Origin: Amoebidium appalachense
Taxonomy: Eukaryota > Ichthyosporea
Length of the DNA stretch: 64,000 bases
NCBI GenBank assembly: GCA_963693365.1
Contig: CAVNZM010000002.1
Coordinates: 7,998,001-8,062,000, forward strand
Direction: 5' to 3'
Each line of letters opens with the position of its first letter. The stretch's first letter is position 1. The translations under genes and the position numbers were made by a program. This document shows positions 33,511 to 43,019 of the stretch, piece by piece. The notes below the pieces were generated by a model that saw only the letters and a program-made list of their open reading frames with translations, searched no databases and had not been told where the DNA came from.

Positions 33511-33571
33511 GTGCGTATTTGCAACCATTAGGGTATGGTTACCGTGAACAGGAGCTAACACGATTGAGCAG

Positions 33572-33694
33572 GGGGACCCGTTGGATGAGGAGGAGTTCTG
33601 GGGGCAATTGGACTGCTTACCGGAAACTTACAGTAAAATGTTCTTTTACGGAACGGATCTGACACCTCTTAAAAACACCCATACACCCAGTGAG
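33572..33694 (+). CDS. Internal exon of the 31374 gene
   Basis: 123 nt, phase 0-0, between GAGCAG and GTACGT. Encodes an acidic/aromatic stretch with DEEEFWGQLDCLPETYSKMF. The 61 nt intron before it has GT-AG ends and an in-frame stop. The following intron begins with the 47 bp minisatellite and runs into the assembly gap, so later exons are missing from view. Confidence 0.6.
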
Positions 33695-33727
33695 GTACGT
33701 GTATGTCATGTGTGTGTATGTGCGTGT

Positions 33728-34240
33728 GTTTGTGCAGAGGGTGCATGTTGTGTAGGCATGGGTGTATTCGTGTGTGTGCAGCTGAGGGTGCATGTTGTGT
33801 AGGCATGGGTGTATTCGTGTGTGTGCAGCTGAGGGTGCATGTTGTGTAGGCATGGGTGTATTCGTGTGTGTGCAGCTGATGGTGCATGTTGTGTAGGCAT
33901 GGGTGTATTCGTGTGTGTGCAGCAGAGGGTGCATGTTGTGTAGGCATGGGTGTATTCGTGTGTGTGCAGCTGAGGGTGCATGTTGTGTAGGCATGGGTGT
34001 ATTCGTGTGTGTGCAGCTGATGGTGCATGTTGTGTAGGCATGGGTGTATTCGTGTGTGTGCAGCAGAGGGTGCATGTTGTGTAGGCATGGGTGTATTCGT
34101 GTGTGTGCAGCTGAGGGTGCATGTTGTGTAGGCATGGGTGTATTCGTGTGTGTGCAGCTGATGGTGCATGTTGTGTAGGCATGGGTGTATTAATGTGTGT
34201 GCAGCAGAGGGTGCATGTTGTGTAGGCATGGGTGTATTTG
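33728..34240. repeat. 47 bp minisatellite with 141 bp higher-order period
   Basis: About eleven copies of a unit with GGTGCATGTTGTGTAGGCAT and GGGTGTATTCGTGTGTGTGC. Three variants (CAGCAGAGG, CAGCTGAGG, CAGCTGATGG) alternate in fixed order, three full cycles, after an initial extra CAGCTGAGG copy. It lies in an intron. The long His/Thr/Pro minus-strand frames here are artefacts. Confidence 0.93.
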
Positions 34241-34558
34241 TCATCTTCACTTAATTCTCAGCAAGACTTAGAAGTTGAGTTTGGTATTTATTTATTAGTT
34301 GTTGTAGTTTGTTTCCTTTTCCTTTCTTCATTTCTTTCTTTCTTTTCCGTTTCCGTGTACACGACATCTTAGATCTGTGTACGTATCGACATACTTAGCT
34401 CGCGCACACGTATTGTCGTTTGCGTCAAAATCTATATATGTCATCCAATCATATCTCGTTTGTATTTTCCCAAATATAGTAACTTACATTCCTTTCTCAT
34501 TCCTTTCCCACGACGTAGCATTGTGCTATGTTCTTCAACTATTAGGAATAATTATATT

Positions 34559-35058
34559 NNNNNNNNNNNNNNNNNNNNNNNNNNNNNNNNNNNNNNNNNN
34601 NNNNNNNNNNNNNNNNNNNNNNNNNNNNNNNNNNNNNNNNNNNNNNNNNNNNNNNNNNNNNNNNNNNNNNNNNNNNNNNNNNNNNNNNNNNNNNNNNNNN
34701 NNNNNNNNNNNNNNNNNNNNNNNNNNNNNNNNNNNNNNNNNNNNNNNNNNNNNNNNNNNNNNNNNNNNNNNNNNNNNNNNNNNNNNNNNNNNNNNNNNNN
34801 NNNNNNNNNNNNNNNNNNNNNNNNNNNNNNNNNNNNNNNNNNNNNNNNNNNNNNNNNNNNNNNNNNNNNNNNNNNNNNNNNNNNNNNNNNNNNNNNNNNN
34901 NNNNNNNNNNNNNNNNNNNNNNNNNNNNNNNNNNNNNNNNNNNNNNNNNNNNNNNNNNNNNNNNNNNNNNNNNNNNNNNNNNNNNNNNNNNNNNNNNNNN
35001 NNNNNNNNNNNNNNNNNNNNNNNNNNNNNNNNNNNNNNNNNNNNNNNNNNNNNNNNNN
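34559..35058. other. Assembly gap (500 N)
   Basis: Exactly 500 unknown bases. The right edge opens directly into the 92 bp tandem array, so the gap may contain more copies. 34260-34558 is unique, with no gene seen. Confidence 0.98.
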
Positions 35059-35482
35059 AAATTGGTGCCTGCACACGGAGCATGCCTATAGGCTGTTTAG
35101 ACACCACACGTGTAGGGCGCTGCCTCTTGGCACCAACCAGAAGAGGGTAGAAATTGGTGCCTGCACACGGAGCATGCCTATAGGCTGTTTAGACACCACA
35201 CGTGTAGGGCGCTGCCTCTTGGCACCAACCAGAAGAGGGTAGAAATGGGTGCCTGCACACGGAGCATGCCTATAGGCTGTTTAGACACCACACGTGTAGG
35301 GCGCTGCCTCTTGGCACCAACCAGAAGAGGGTAGAAATTGGTGCCTGCACACGGAGCATGCCTATAGGCTGTTTAGACACCACACGTGTAGGGCGCTGCC
35401 TCTTGGCACCAACCAGAAGAGGGTAGAAATTGGTGCCTGCACACGGAGCATGCCTATAGGCTGTTTAGACACCACACGTGTT
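35059..35482. repeat. 92 bp tandem array, about 4.6 copies
   Basis: Starts at 35059, 35151, 35243, 35335 and 35427, with almost no divergence. The unit contains AAATTGGTGCCTGCACACGG and CACACGTGTAGGGCGCTGCC. Near-identity suggests a recent or homogenised satellite truncated by the gap. Confidence 0.95.
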
Positions 35483-35499
35483 GTGGCTTCTGCCTTTAT

Positions 35500-36310
35500 C
35501 ACCCACACACCCACACGTGCCAACATACACTATCCTCCCCGTGAGTGGCATGCCAGTCCCCCCAGCCCCCCTGCCCCCCTGCTCCCCTGCTCCCCTGCCC
35601 CCCTGCTCCCCTGCCACATGCACACCCACACACTGGGTGGCCCCCCTGCCCCCCTGCCTGCCGGAACCAGGCCCCCCAGTGGTGGCATTCCAACACGTGC
35701 ATGCTAGAAGATCGTGCTACATGAACAAATGGTCTTAACTCAGCCATACATGGGGGATAGATAGTATCACACAACCATGGTTCCCCCACTCTCCCCAGCC
35801 TCCTGTGCACGTGTGCCTCCCCCGACCCCCAGCCTCCCCTGCACGTGTGCCCTCCCCCGACCCCCTGCCTCCCCTGCACGTGTGCCCCCCCTCCTGCCGG
35901 AACCACGGCCCCCAGTGGTGGCAGTGAGTGTCCCCCCTGCCTCCCCTGCACGTGTGCCCCCCCTGCCTCCCCTGCCTCCCGGAACCACGCCCCGGCGCAG
36001 TGCCAGTGAGTGCTCACGTGCCTCCCCTGCCTCCCCTGCCTCCCGGAACCACGCCCCGGCGCAGTGGCAGCTATTTTTAGATATAGAGATTCCATGGCCA
36101 CATGGCCAGATGGCCAGATCATTTTGCTCACCGTTTTATCCCGTTTTATCCACCTTTTTGCACACACTGAATTTGACCTGGCCATCTGGCCATCTGGGTA
36201 GAGACCGTTTTCTGTTCTGATATTGGAGAACTGTCTGATCGTGATAGCAAATGTCATTCGAAGAACAATCGGGAAACCCCGTGGTGTGACAACCAATCAG
36301 AATGAAGCAA
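35500..36310 (-). repeat. Right arm of 0.8 kb inverted repeat
   Basis: Reverse complement of 24588-25374, ending at AATGAAGCAA (36310). The foldback palindrome begins one or two bases later. Same internal hairpin and GGGAGGCA units. Compared with the left arm there are small copy-number changes and a short insertion near 35755-35780. Confidence 0.88.
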
Positions 36311-36311
36311 T

Positions 36312-36483
36312 ATTGGGATATTCGGGTTGGTTGTAAGGTTTTTCGGGTCGGGCCGAAGGCCCTAACGGGCCGCAGGCCCGCTTATTGGGCCGCCAGGCCC
36401 TAGGCCGCTAGGCCTGGGGCCTGGGGCCCCGGGGACCGGGGGCCCGGCCCGGCCCGCGAGCCACCCCGGCCCGGCCCGGCCCG

Positions 36484-36520
<37 letters not shown>

Positions 36521-36566
36521 GCAGCCGGCCCGCGGGGGGGGGGGGGGGGGGGTTAGCAGCGGCTGC

Positions 36567-36603
<37 letters not shown>

Positions 36604-36777
36604 CCCGGGCCGGGCCGGGCCGGGGTGGCTCGCGGGCCGGGCCGGGCCCCCGGTCCCCGGGGCCCCAGGCCCCAGGCCTAGCGGCCTAGGGCCTGGCGGC
36701 CCAATAAGCGGGCCTGCGGCCCGTTAGGGCCTTCGGCCCGACCCGAAAAACCTTACAACCAACCCGAATATCCCAAT
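36312..36777. mobile_element. 466 bp foldback palindrome (MITE- or foldback-like)
   Basis: Nearly perfect inverted repeat from ATTGGGATATTCGGG to CCCGAATATCCCAAT, with arms over 200 bp. The arms are GC-rich with nested GGGCC palindromes and a 33-base G run mirrored by a 33-base C run. The centre holds an extra G run and a GTTAGCAGC/GCTGCTAAC hairpin. CAA follows the right end and precedes the left end, a possible 3 bp target duplication. It has no coding capacity and would be mobilised in trans if it is a transposon. Confidence 0.75.
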
Positions 36778-37338
36778 CAAATTGTGTCACAGAAATTTAT
36801 GATTGGTGGAGGAGGCACCGGTGTATCTGATTGGCGCAATGACGAAGCATTGCAATTTCGGCACAACCTCTTCTTGAAAAACTCGATACAAATGCACAAA
36901 AGAACGGCAAAGAAGGTCAATAAAAAGATATGCATGTATTATAGAACGTTTACTCTTCTTTTTCTCTACGAATCGATATCTCTACCAGATATTTAACAAC
37001 CGTATGCTTGTGATAGCTCGTCGCCCAGTCCGGGGTGTCACCCGTTGGGTATACATATTGGCAATTGCTACATGCTGATTGGCTCCGGGCACAATGCATA
37101 TGATTCTTTGCTTCCGGATGTTTCAAGTCCGACGTGTTTCCGTGTAGGCCTTCTCCGTTTACATTAGAAGCTGCAATAAGTTTATATTTGATATCAATAT
37201 ATGTCACCATTTACTGCCAAGCTGGCCCGGTCGATAAGTTCCAGGCAGTGCCTTGGCGGCATACTGTAACATAAATACGCGCGGCACTAACTAGGCCGTG
37301 GAGTGGTGACCTGGTACGTACCCGGTCTTCGAACGCGT
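36778..37338. other. Spacer between palindrome and DIRS-like element
   Basis: Unique AT-rich sequence with two ATTGG motifs. There are short frames on both strands and none is convincing. No gene seen. Confidence 0.6.
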
Positions 37339-37470
37339 TTCACATCACTCACTCGTGCTTGCCTCATGCCCCCCGTGTCCGTGGAGTGCAGGCCGTCGTG
37401 CCTGCACCCAAGGGGCTGGCCGAGGCGGGGGCCGCCAGGGGGGGTCCATGCCATGAGCCCCCCCGCACCA
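37339..37470 (-). repeat. Split direct repeat B2 (element 3' end)
   Basis: 132 bp, matching 37861-37993 with one base missing in a C run. Outer end of the element. The link 37471-37584 between B2 and A2 is unique. Confidence 0.92.
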
Positions 37471-37584
37471 GCCGGGGCTGGGCCCCGCCTCGACATGCTT
37501 TATTGCCGCTGCAATCGGGCTGTGAGCCAGTCACAGTCGCATACGTACACCGTCATGTATACAGACTGAGAGGTGGGTGGGTGG

Positions 37585-37861
37585 GAGCCGCCGTGTGCTA
37601 GCCACCGAAAACGCAATCGTGCTAACAAAAACCGTACGTGCAGCACACGGCGAAAACGAAGGTGGCCTGCATCTGCAGTGTGCTGCGCCGGAAATACCGG
37701 CGCTGGTGGCGCCTGACGTCAGGCGCTGCGCCAGACCGATGTCAGCCGCCGCTGCGGCTGCGCCTGGCGCCGCGGCCCGTGACGTCATGGGCCGCCCGGC
37801 TGCCTGCGCCCGAAGTGATCCGTGAAACATCTTTCATCTGCTGCGCATATGAAACGTACAT
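37585..37861 (-). repeat. Split direct repeat A2
   Basis: 277 bp, matching A1 at 42743-43019. Contains a GC-rich imperfect palindromic region around GGCGCCTGACGTCAGGCGC. It abuts B1 with a one-base overlap. Confidence 0.93.
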
Positions 37862-37993
37862 TCACATCACTCACTCGTGCTTGCCTCATGCCCCCCGTGT
37901 CCGTGGAGTGCAGGCCGTCGTGCCTGCACCCAAGGGGCTGGCCGAGGCGGGGGCCGCCAGGGGGGGTCCATGCCATGAGCCCCCCCCGCACCA
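37861..37993 (-). repeat. Split direct repeat B1
   Basis: 133 bp copy of B2, lying between the recombinase stop and A2. The A2-B1 junction is where a circular intermediate would be rebuilt from the outer termini. Confidence 0.92.
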
Positions 37994-38003
37994 CAAGGCC
38001 CCC

Positions 38004-39116
38004 CTACTGCGATGTAGGGGGTCCGCCCCAAGGTCCCGTGGCGAGGCCCTGGTGTGACCAGACGGTGGCAATGGAGGCTTGCACGTCGCGGTGGGGCAGC
38101 CGGATGTAGACCATGAATGCGTCTGATGCCCAGCGGCCAAGGGCTTTGATGGTGGCGTCAGGTAGGCCCGCTCTCTCAGCTGCAGTGGCCCCCCCTATGC
38201 GCAGGCTGTGGCCGGCGTACCGGTCGGGGTCGTAGCCCGCATGGTGTAGAGCTGTGCGGAAACCGGCGATGAAGGTGCTCTTGAGGTAAGGGCTGCCGTC
38301 GACGCTGAACAGGGGTGCATCTGGGTGGATGCCTGCCCTGGTTGACGAGACCCCCAGGAAGAGGGCTAGATTGGCTGCTGGGCAGAAGGAAGGCTCCTCC
38401 GGGAAGGCGGGCACCCGGATGGTAACACCCTTGCCCGTGGGATCGGTCTTAGATGTCGGCAGGAAGACTGTTGCCCCAATCAGGCGGCCATCCTGCCATA
38501 GGAGCTGGACGTCGCGACGCTTGGCGTGAAGGAGGGGGTTGAACTTGGCCGCAGATTTGGACGTGAACTCGCCCGAGCGCAGGAGGCACGAGCTGCCAAG
38601 CAGCAGGGCAGCCCACAGACGCAGGGCCTCCAATGAAGAGCCCGGTTGGATGACTGGGAGGAGGGCGCGGAGGTCGGCTGGGAGGAGGGGCTCGAGCACT
38701 CGTTTGGGCCGGTGGCTGCCTTCCAGCAGCAGGAAGCGGCCAGCCCCGCGGATAAACCACTGAAGGCTCTGCTGGCCGGAGCCCGCTGGTGGTGCCATGC
38801 CCAAGCTGCGGTGCAGGCTGTTGACGGCGGAGACGATGCTGGGCATGGTCCGGGCTTGCACCGCACGCATGGCGCACCAGGCAAGGAACAGCTGCACTTG
38901 GGCTGGGCAGGCTGGCAGGTAGCCACCATCAGGATTGCGGCAGTCCATTGCGTAGATGAAGTCGATAAACTGGCGCTGGTAGGACGAGTAGGAGGACTCC
39001 GTGCTGTCGCCCACTGACAGCCGAGTGATGGTGCGGGCCACCTCCGGGACACGGGCCAAAACCTCGGGGGTGAACCACTGGGCAAGCCTACCATGGTCGC
39101 CACCAAAGGGGAGCAA
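38004..39116 (-). CDS. Tyrosine recombinase of the DIRS/Ngaro-like element
   Basis: 370 residues from 39116. The N-terminal core-binding part (about 35-140) is helical, with SSYQRQFIDFIYAMD. The catalytic part shows the first Arg in LLRSGEFTS, a central basic region around FLPTSKTDPTGKG, the HSLRIGGAT box (His-x-x-Arg) and the Tyr nucleophile in DAFMVYIRLP. All four RHRY positions are present and in the usual order. It catalyses integration of the circular cDNA in the nucleus. The stop is 10 nt from repeat B1. The start may be earlier if spliced: a CTGCAG|GTGG acceptor-like site lies at the frame start. Confidence 0.9.
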   Translation of the reverse strand: MLPFGGDHGRLAQWFTPEVLARVPEVARTITRLSVGDSTESSYSSYQRQFIDFIYAMDCRNPDGGYLPACPAQVQLFLAWCAMRAVQARTMPSIVSAVNSLHRSLGMAPPAGSGQQSLQWFIRGAGRFLLLEGSHRPKRVLEPLLPADLRALLPVIQPGSSLEALRLWAALLLGSSCLLRSGEFTSKSAAKFNPLLHAKRRDVQLLWQDGRLIGATVFLPTSKTDPTGKGVTIRVPAFPEEPSFCPAANLALFLGVSSTRAGIHPDAPLFSVDGSPYLKSTFIAGFRTALHHAGYDPDRYAGHSLRIGGATAAERAGLPDATIKALGRWASDAFMVYIRLPHRDVQASIATVWSHQGLATGPWGGPPTSQ

Positions 39117-39808
39117 GCCACCTGCAGGGACAGAGCTGTGTGAGCATCATGCCTAGAGTCCCAGGGGGGGGGGGGGTAAAGGCAACGAGCGGGGGTGGGC
39201 GGCAGGCAAGCGGGTGCACAGGCAGGCAAACAAGGGGGGGGGGAGGGGGGGGGGGGGGGGCGTAGCTAAAGGGCAGAGGATGCATGCAGCGCTGGCAGGG
39301 AGGGCGGGGGAAGGGGAGGGGGGGGGTATGCGCGCACAAGCCGCGGTGTAGGCGTGCGTGTGTGTGCGCTAGTGTGTGGGTGTGTATGAGCATGTGTGTG
39401 TAACACCGAGGTTAAGCATGCACGATCGAAGGGGCGGGTGGAGGGGGTGGCAGGGTGGGGTTGGGGGGGTTGGGGGAGGGGAAGGAGGGGGGGGGGGGGG
39501 GGGGGGGGGGGGGCAGGACACGCCACAAGCAGTTGGCACTGCGGGCCAGCACAGAACAAAGAGGCACACCGTGTGTACACCGTAAGACCGTAATGTATTG
39601 TCCCAAACACTCCACCGGGTGAGTGAGGGAATCCGAGCGAATTCGTGTAGTGGGGGGGGGGCCGGCCCCGGCCGCCACTGCAGAACATGACTCGTGCGAT
39701 ATACAAAGTGGGAAGGGGGGAAGGGGGGGTGTCGGTGCCCCCCACAGCCCACACGCCAAGCCCAATACGAAGGCAAAGGAACAGGGGAGGGGGCTCGGCC
39801 CAGCCCCA
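39117..39808. other. Spacer between RT/RNase H and recombinase
   Basis: About 690 bp within the element, G-rich on the plus strand with several G runs (for example 39489-39513). No ORF with coding character. It may hold an internal promoter or an intron for the recombinase. Frames here are simple-repeat translations. Confidence 0.65.
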
Positions 39809-41689
39809 TCACGAGAGAGGGGCAGCAAACCACCCCGCTAGCCACTCAGGCACGGGTGTTGGGACTGGTGTGTGCCACGGGTGCAGCCGGTCGAAAGTGG
39901 CCCACTGTGCTCGCGAGATGGCATCCGCAATCGAGTTTTCCACGCCAGGGATGTGCTTGGCCGAGACCAGCACCGTGTAGCGCATTTCCATCAGCGTGAT
40001 GAGACGCAGCACCCGGGCAATGGCAGGGACGGGGGAGTGACGGGACGCGATCGTAGATACTGCACCGTCGTTATCGGTGAGCACGCGTATGTGGCTGTTG
40101 CGACAGCTGGGACCCCAACAGGCCAGGGCCACGGCAATGCCAGCCAGCTCAAACAGCACGGAAGCCCACACATCTCCGCCAGCAATGACCGTGCGCCAAT
40201 GGTCCGTCCATGCTAGGTGAAACCACGCTTGACCCCAGTAGCCACCGCATCCTATGCTGCCGGCCGCATCTGTGGTGAACATGTGATGCACGGGGGGGGT
40301 AAGCACACGTATGCCGTTCCACTCGGGGAGGAACTCCGACCACAGCACAACGTCGGCTCGTGCGTCGGCGCAGACACGAATGTGGTGGTGGGGCCCTAGG
40401 CTGGCCCTCTCAGCCTCCGCCAGCAGATGAAGCAAGCGTTGAAGAAAGGCACGGGCACGCCCCAGCGCCACAACCTGAGCACACCACATGAGCTTGCCGC
40501 ACAGGGACCGTAGGTCTCGAACAGTGGCCTTGGTGCGACCCCGCCAATCGGCTAGCAGGGCCCGGAGCTCGGTCAGCTTGACGGCAGGTAAGCGGGCCTC
40601 CATGCGCAGAGTGTCCCACTCGAGCCCAGAGTAGATGAGCGTGTGTGAGGGCAGCTGCACTTTGTCGTCGGCAAGCGTAACACCCACCTTTGAGCACATC
40701 CACCGAAACACCAGCATGTTGAAGGCGCACTCTTGCAGCGTACGGCCGCCGAAAAAGAAGTCGTCCACAAAATGCTGTGTCTCTGTGGCGTTGAGGGCGT
40801 GGGCGAAGTGCTGCAGGGCCTGAGCTATGCGTTCCCAGAACGCTGGGCTGGACCGCAAGCCAAACGGTAGGCGGGTCTCCACATAGAACGCGCCTAGCAG
40901 CTGGAACGACAGCAGTGGCTGGTCGTCTGGGTGCACCGGGCCGTGACGAAAGGCACCCTTCACGTCGTATGCCCCGAGGAAGCAGCCCTGGCCGAGCCGA
41001 GCTACTGTTTGCATCACCGTGCGGATGGTGATGTACTCCAGCTGATCCGGGTAATCGACCCCATCGTTGATACTGGAGCCACGCGGTAAGGAAAGGTCGT
41101 GGATGCGGCGGACGCCCGTGCCGCCCTTTTTGGGAACTGCCCCGAGGGGCGAGGATACAAAATAAGGATAAAGGGCCACCATCTCGTCGCGGGTGAAGGG
41201 GCCCAGGATGTGGCCGCATGCCACTTCCTTCGCAATGTCGGCTGCAAGCTGCTCACGGGCCGCCAGCGCGGACGGGTGGTTTCGGCCCACCCGGGTGACC
41301 CGCTCGCCGAAGTAACCGACCGAGAAGCCCAGCTCTAAGTCGCGGAGCAGAGCCTGCTGAAACGCACTGTCGGGGTGCGGAAACAACTCAAACAAACGGC
41401 GGAAGTTGGGGACAGATACGGTCTGTGGTGGTGCCGCTGGGGGGGGCGACCATGGGCCCCGCAGGGCAACGGAGAGGGCAGGCCCAGCGCGGACGTCAGC
41501 CCCTGCCCGAAAGGGGGCTGGGCCCCCTAAGCCGGGTTGGCCCCCCCTTCCCCCGCCCCGTTGGCTGGGTTGGGAGGGCAGGCGTGTGCGCCGTGCGCCG
41601 CTGAGCCGCACTTCAGGCAGGCGTGCTTGTAGCGGCAAGGGTTGGGTCCCTTCCTGGTGCAGCCCTTGGCCGTGTTGAAGCCCCGGCAT
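39809..41689 (-). CDS. Reverse transcriptase - RNase H of the DIRS/Ngaro-like element
   Basis: About 626 codons in the -1 frame relative to gag, overlapping it by 163 nt. Reverse transcriptase motifs in order: AVPKKGGTGVRRIHDLS, GAYDVKGAFRH, LPFGLRSSPAFWER and the catalytic FVDDFFFGG. RNase H follows with FTTDAAGSIG, VLFELAGIAVAL, VLTDNDGAVS and ENSIADAISR, giving the Asp-Glu-Asp-Asp set. It copies element RNA and removes the template strand. The overlap and frame relation suggest synthesis by -1 frameshifting. A run of seven G on the coding strand (41547-41541) lies just before the gag stop and is a candidate site. No protease domain is visible. Confidence 0.92.
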   Translation of the reverse strand: MPGLQHGQGLHQEGTQPLPLQARLPEVRLSGARRTRLPSQPSQRGGGRGGQPGLGGPAPFRAGADVRAGPALSVALRGPWSPPPAAPPQTVSVPNFRRLFELFPHPDSAFQQALLRDLELGFSVGYFGERVTRVGRNHPSALAAREQLAADIAKEVACGHILGPFTRDEMVALYPYFVSSPLGAVPKKGGTGVRRIHDLSLPRGSSINDGVDYPDQLEYITIRTVMQTVARLGQGCFLGAYDVKGAFRHGPVHPDDQPLLSFQLLGAFYVETRLPFGLRSSPAFWERIAQALQHFAHALNATETQHFVDDFFFGGRTLQECAFNMLVFRWMCSKVGVTLADDKVQLPSHTLIYSGLEWDTLRMEARLPAVKLTELRALLADWRGRTKATVRDLRSLCGKLMWCAQVVALGRARAFLQRLLHLLAEAERASLGPHHHIRVCADARADVVLWSEFLPEWNGIRVLTPPVHHMFTTDAAGSIGCGGYWGQAWFHLAWTDHWRTVIAGGDVWASVLFELAGIAVALACWGPSCRNSHIRVLTDNDGAVSTIASRHSPVPAIARVLRLITLMEMRYTVLVSAKHIPGVENSIADAISRAQWATFDRLHPWHTPVPTPVPEWLAGWFAAPLS

Positions 41690-42587
41690 ATCTCATCCGC
41701 AGCAGGGGCCGGGCTGGCGCGAGGGCTGGCTGTGGCCCCCCCAGAGGCAGGCTGCCGGGGTGTGCGGGGAGCGGTGGGTGCCTGGTGCAGGCGGGCACCA
41801 GACAGGGACACGGCCAGCTGCACAGCGTCGGGTGCGTCGAGTGGGCGGCCAGAGGCAGCGCACGACCGGCGGTGTGCATCCTCCCAGCGCATGATGGCAG
41901 CCCACTGGTACTCGGGTGCCAACTCAGTGGCCACAAACTCGGCGTGGGCCAGCAGGTCCGTGACGGGGGCGTCGGCGTTGATGCGTAGGCGTAGCAGCTG
42001 CAAGATGCAGCGCAGGTAGGTCTGCAGGTCCGGGCACAGGGCGGGCTGGCGCTGGGTGCCAGGCGTCTGCAGCACAACCGTGCCAGCAGGCAGGCCAGGC
42101 AGGGAAACCGGCTGGCGCTGCGTGTGGACAGAAGAGCCCGTGGGCGGCAGCAGGTCGAGTAAAGCGAAATGCTGCATAGGCTCGAAGATGGCAGCCCCCC
42201 GGACCTCCGGGGACAGGTGGGGGCAGGGTGGGTTCGACTGGCTGCGCTGGCTGGCCCCCCAAACGGCCAGTTGCAGGGCATTGGGCGGCGGAGGCAGCTG
42301 GTGCATGCCGCCGCCCTGAGGGTCCTCCTCACGGGGGCGCTTGTTGGCGTTGCCGGGGGGTTGCTCTACAGCATCCACGGCCCCCGCCGCAGCGGCAGGG
42401 GGCCCCGTGACAGGGGGGTTCCTACCGGTTCCGCCCCCGCCAAGGTTGACGAGGTGGGGGAAGGCGCGCAGGAGAAGATCTTGCTGGGAAGGGGGGGCCG
42501 GGCTGGCCTGCAGGGCCTGACGGGTCGCGTTGGCCACCTCAGAAGCAAACATGCGAATGGTCGCTGCCAGCTCAGGGGTCAGGGCAA

Positions 42588-42665
<78 letters not shown>

Positions 42666-42738
42666 CGTCCTGCACAGGAGGGCGCGCCTCCTGCCCTGCC
42701 TGTGCTGCAGGGCCATTGTCTGTTGGGTCTACTTCCAT
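41527..42738 (-). CDS. Gag-like protein with polyglutamine, CCCH finger and CCHC knuckle
   Basis: 403 residues from the ATG at 42738, only 4 nt after repeat A1. A polyglutamine tract of about 24 residues (CAG repeats) lies at residues 25-50, then a helical region (ALTPELAATIRMFASEVANATRQ). A middle domain around YLRCILQLLRLRINADAPV resembles the capsid-like part of such elements. The C-terminus has a CCCH-type finger (C-x8-C-x7-C-x3-H, starting CRGFNTAKGC) directly followed by C-x2-C-x4-H-x4-C (CLKCGSAAHGAHAC). These bind nucleic acid, as in retroelement nucleocapsids. The stop is at 41527-41529. Confidence 0.85.
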
Positions 42739-42742
42739 ACTT

Positions 42743-43019
42743 GAGCCGCCGTGTGCTAGCCACCGAAAACGCAATCGTGCTAACAAAAACCGTACGTGCA
42801 GCACACGGCGAAAACGAAGGTGGCCTGCATCTGCAGTGTGCTGCGCCGGAAATACCGGCGCTGGTGGCGCCTGACGTCAGGCGCTGCGCCAGACCGATGT
42901 CAGCCGCCGCTGCGGCTGCGCCTGGCGCCGCGGCCCGTGACGTCATGGGCCGCCCGGCTGCCTGCGCCCGAAGTGATCCGTGAAACATCTTTCATCTGCT
43001 GCGCATATGAAACGTACAT
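42743..43019 (-). repeat. Split direct repeat A1 (element 5' end)
   Basis: 277 bp identical in appearance to A2. Presumably carries the element promoter, since gag starts 4 nt after it. Confidence 0.93.

Larger units (their letters stand above)
37339..43019 (-). mobile_element. Complete DIRS/Ngaro-like tyrosine-recombinase retrotransposon
   Basis: Reads on the minus strand as repeat A1 (43019-42743), gag, reverse transcriptase/RNase H, tyrosine recombinase, repeat B1 (37993-37861), A2 (37861-37585), a 114 bp unique link, then B2 (37470-37339). This A1-ORFs-B1-A2-B2 order is the split-direct-repeat architecture of PAT/Ngaro/VIPER-type elements, which integrate as circular DNA through the recombinase without target duplication. 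A1 and A2 are 277 bp each and look identical. B1 and B2 differ by one base in a C run. There is no methyltransferase, unlike classical DIRS1. All key catalytic motifs are intact, so it may be recent or active. Confidence 0.92.

Noticed and set aside
33669-34250. Three overlapping minus-strand frames with a repeated HTNTPMPTQHAPSA-type motif
   Set aside because: A 47 bp period read in three frames gives the same peptide in rotation. It is the intronic minisatellite, not a gene.
35059-35482. CRISPR-like array
   Set aside because: Head-to-tail 92 bp repeats without spacers, in a eukaryotic genome with no cas genes.
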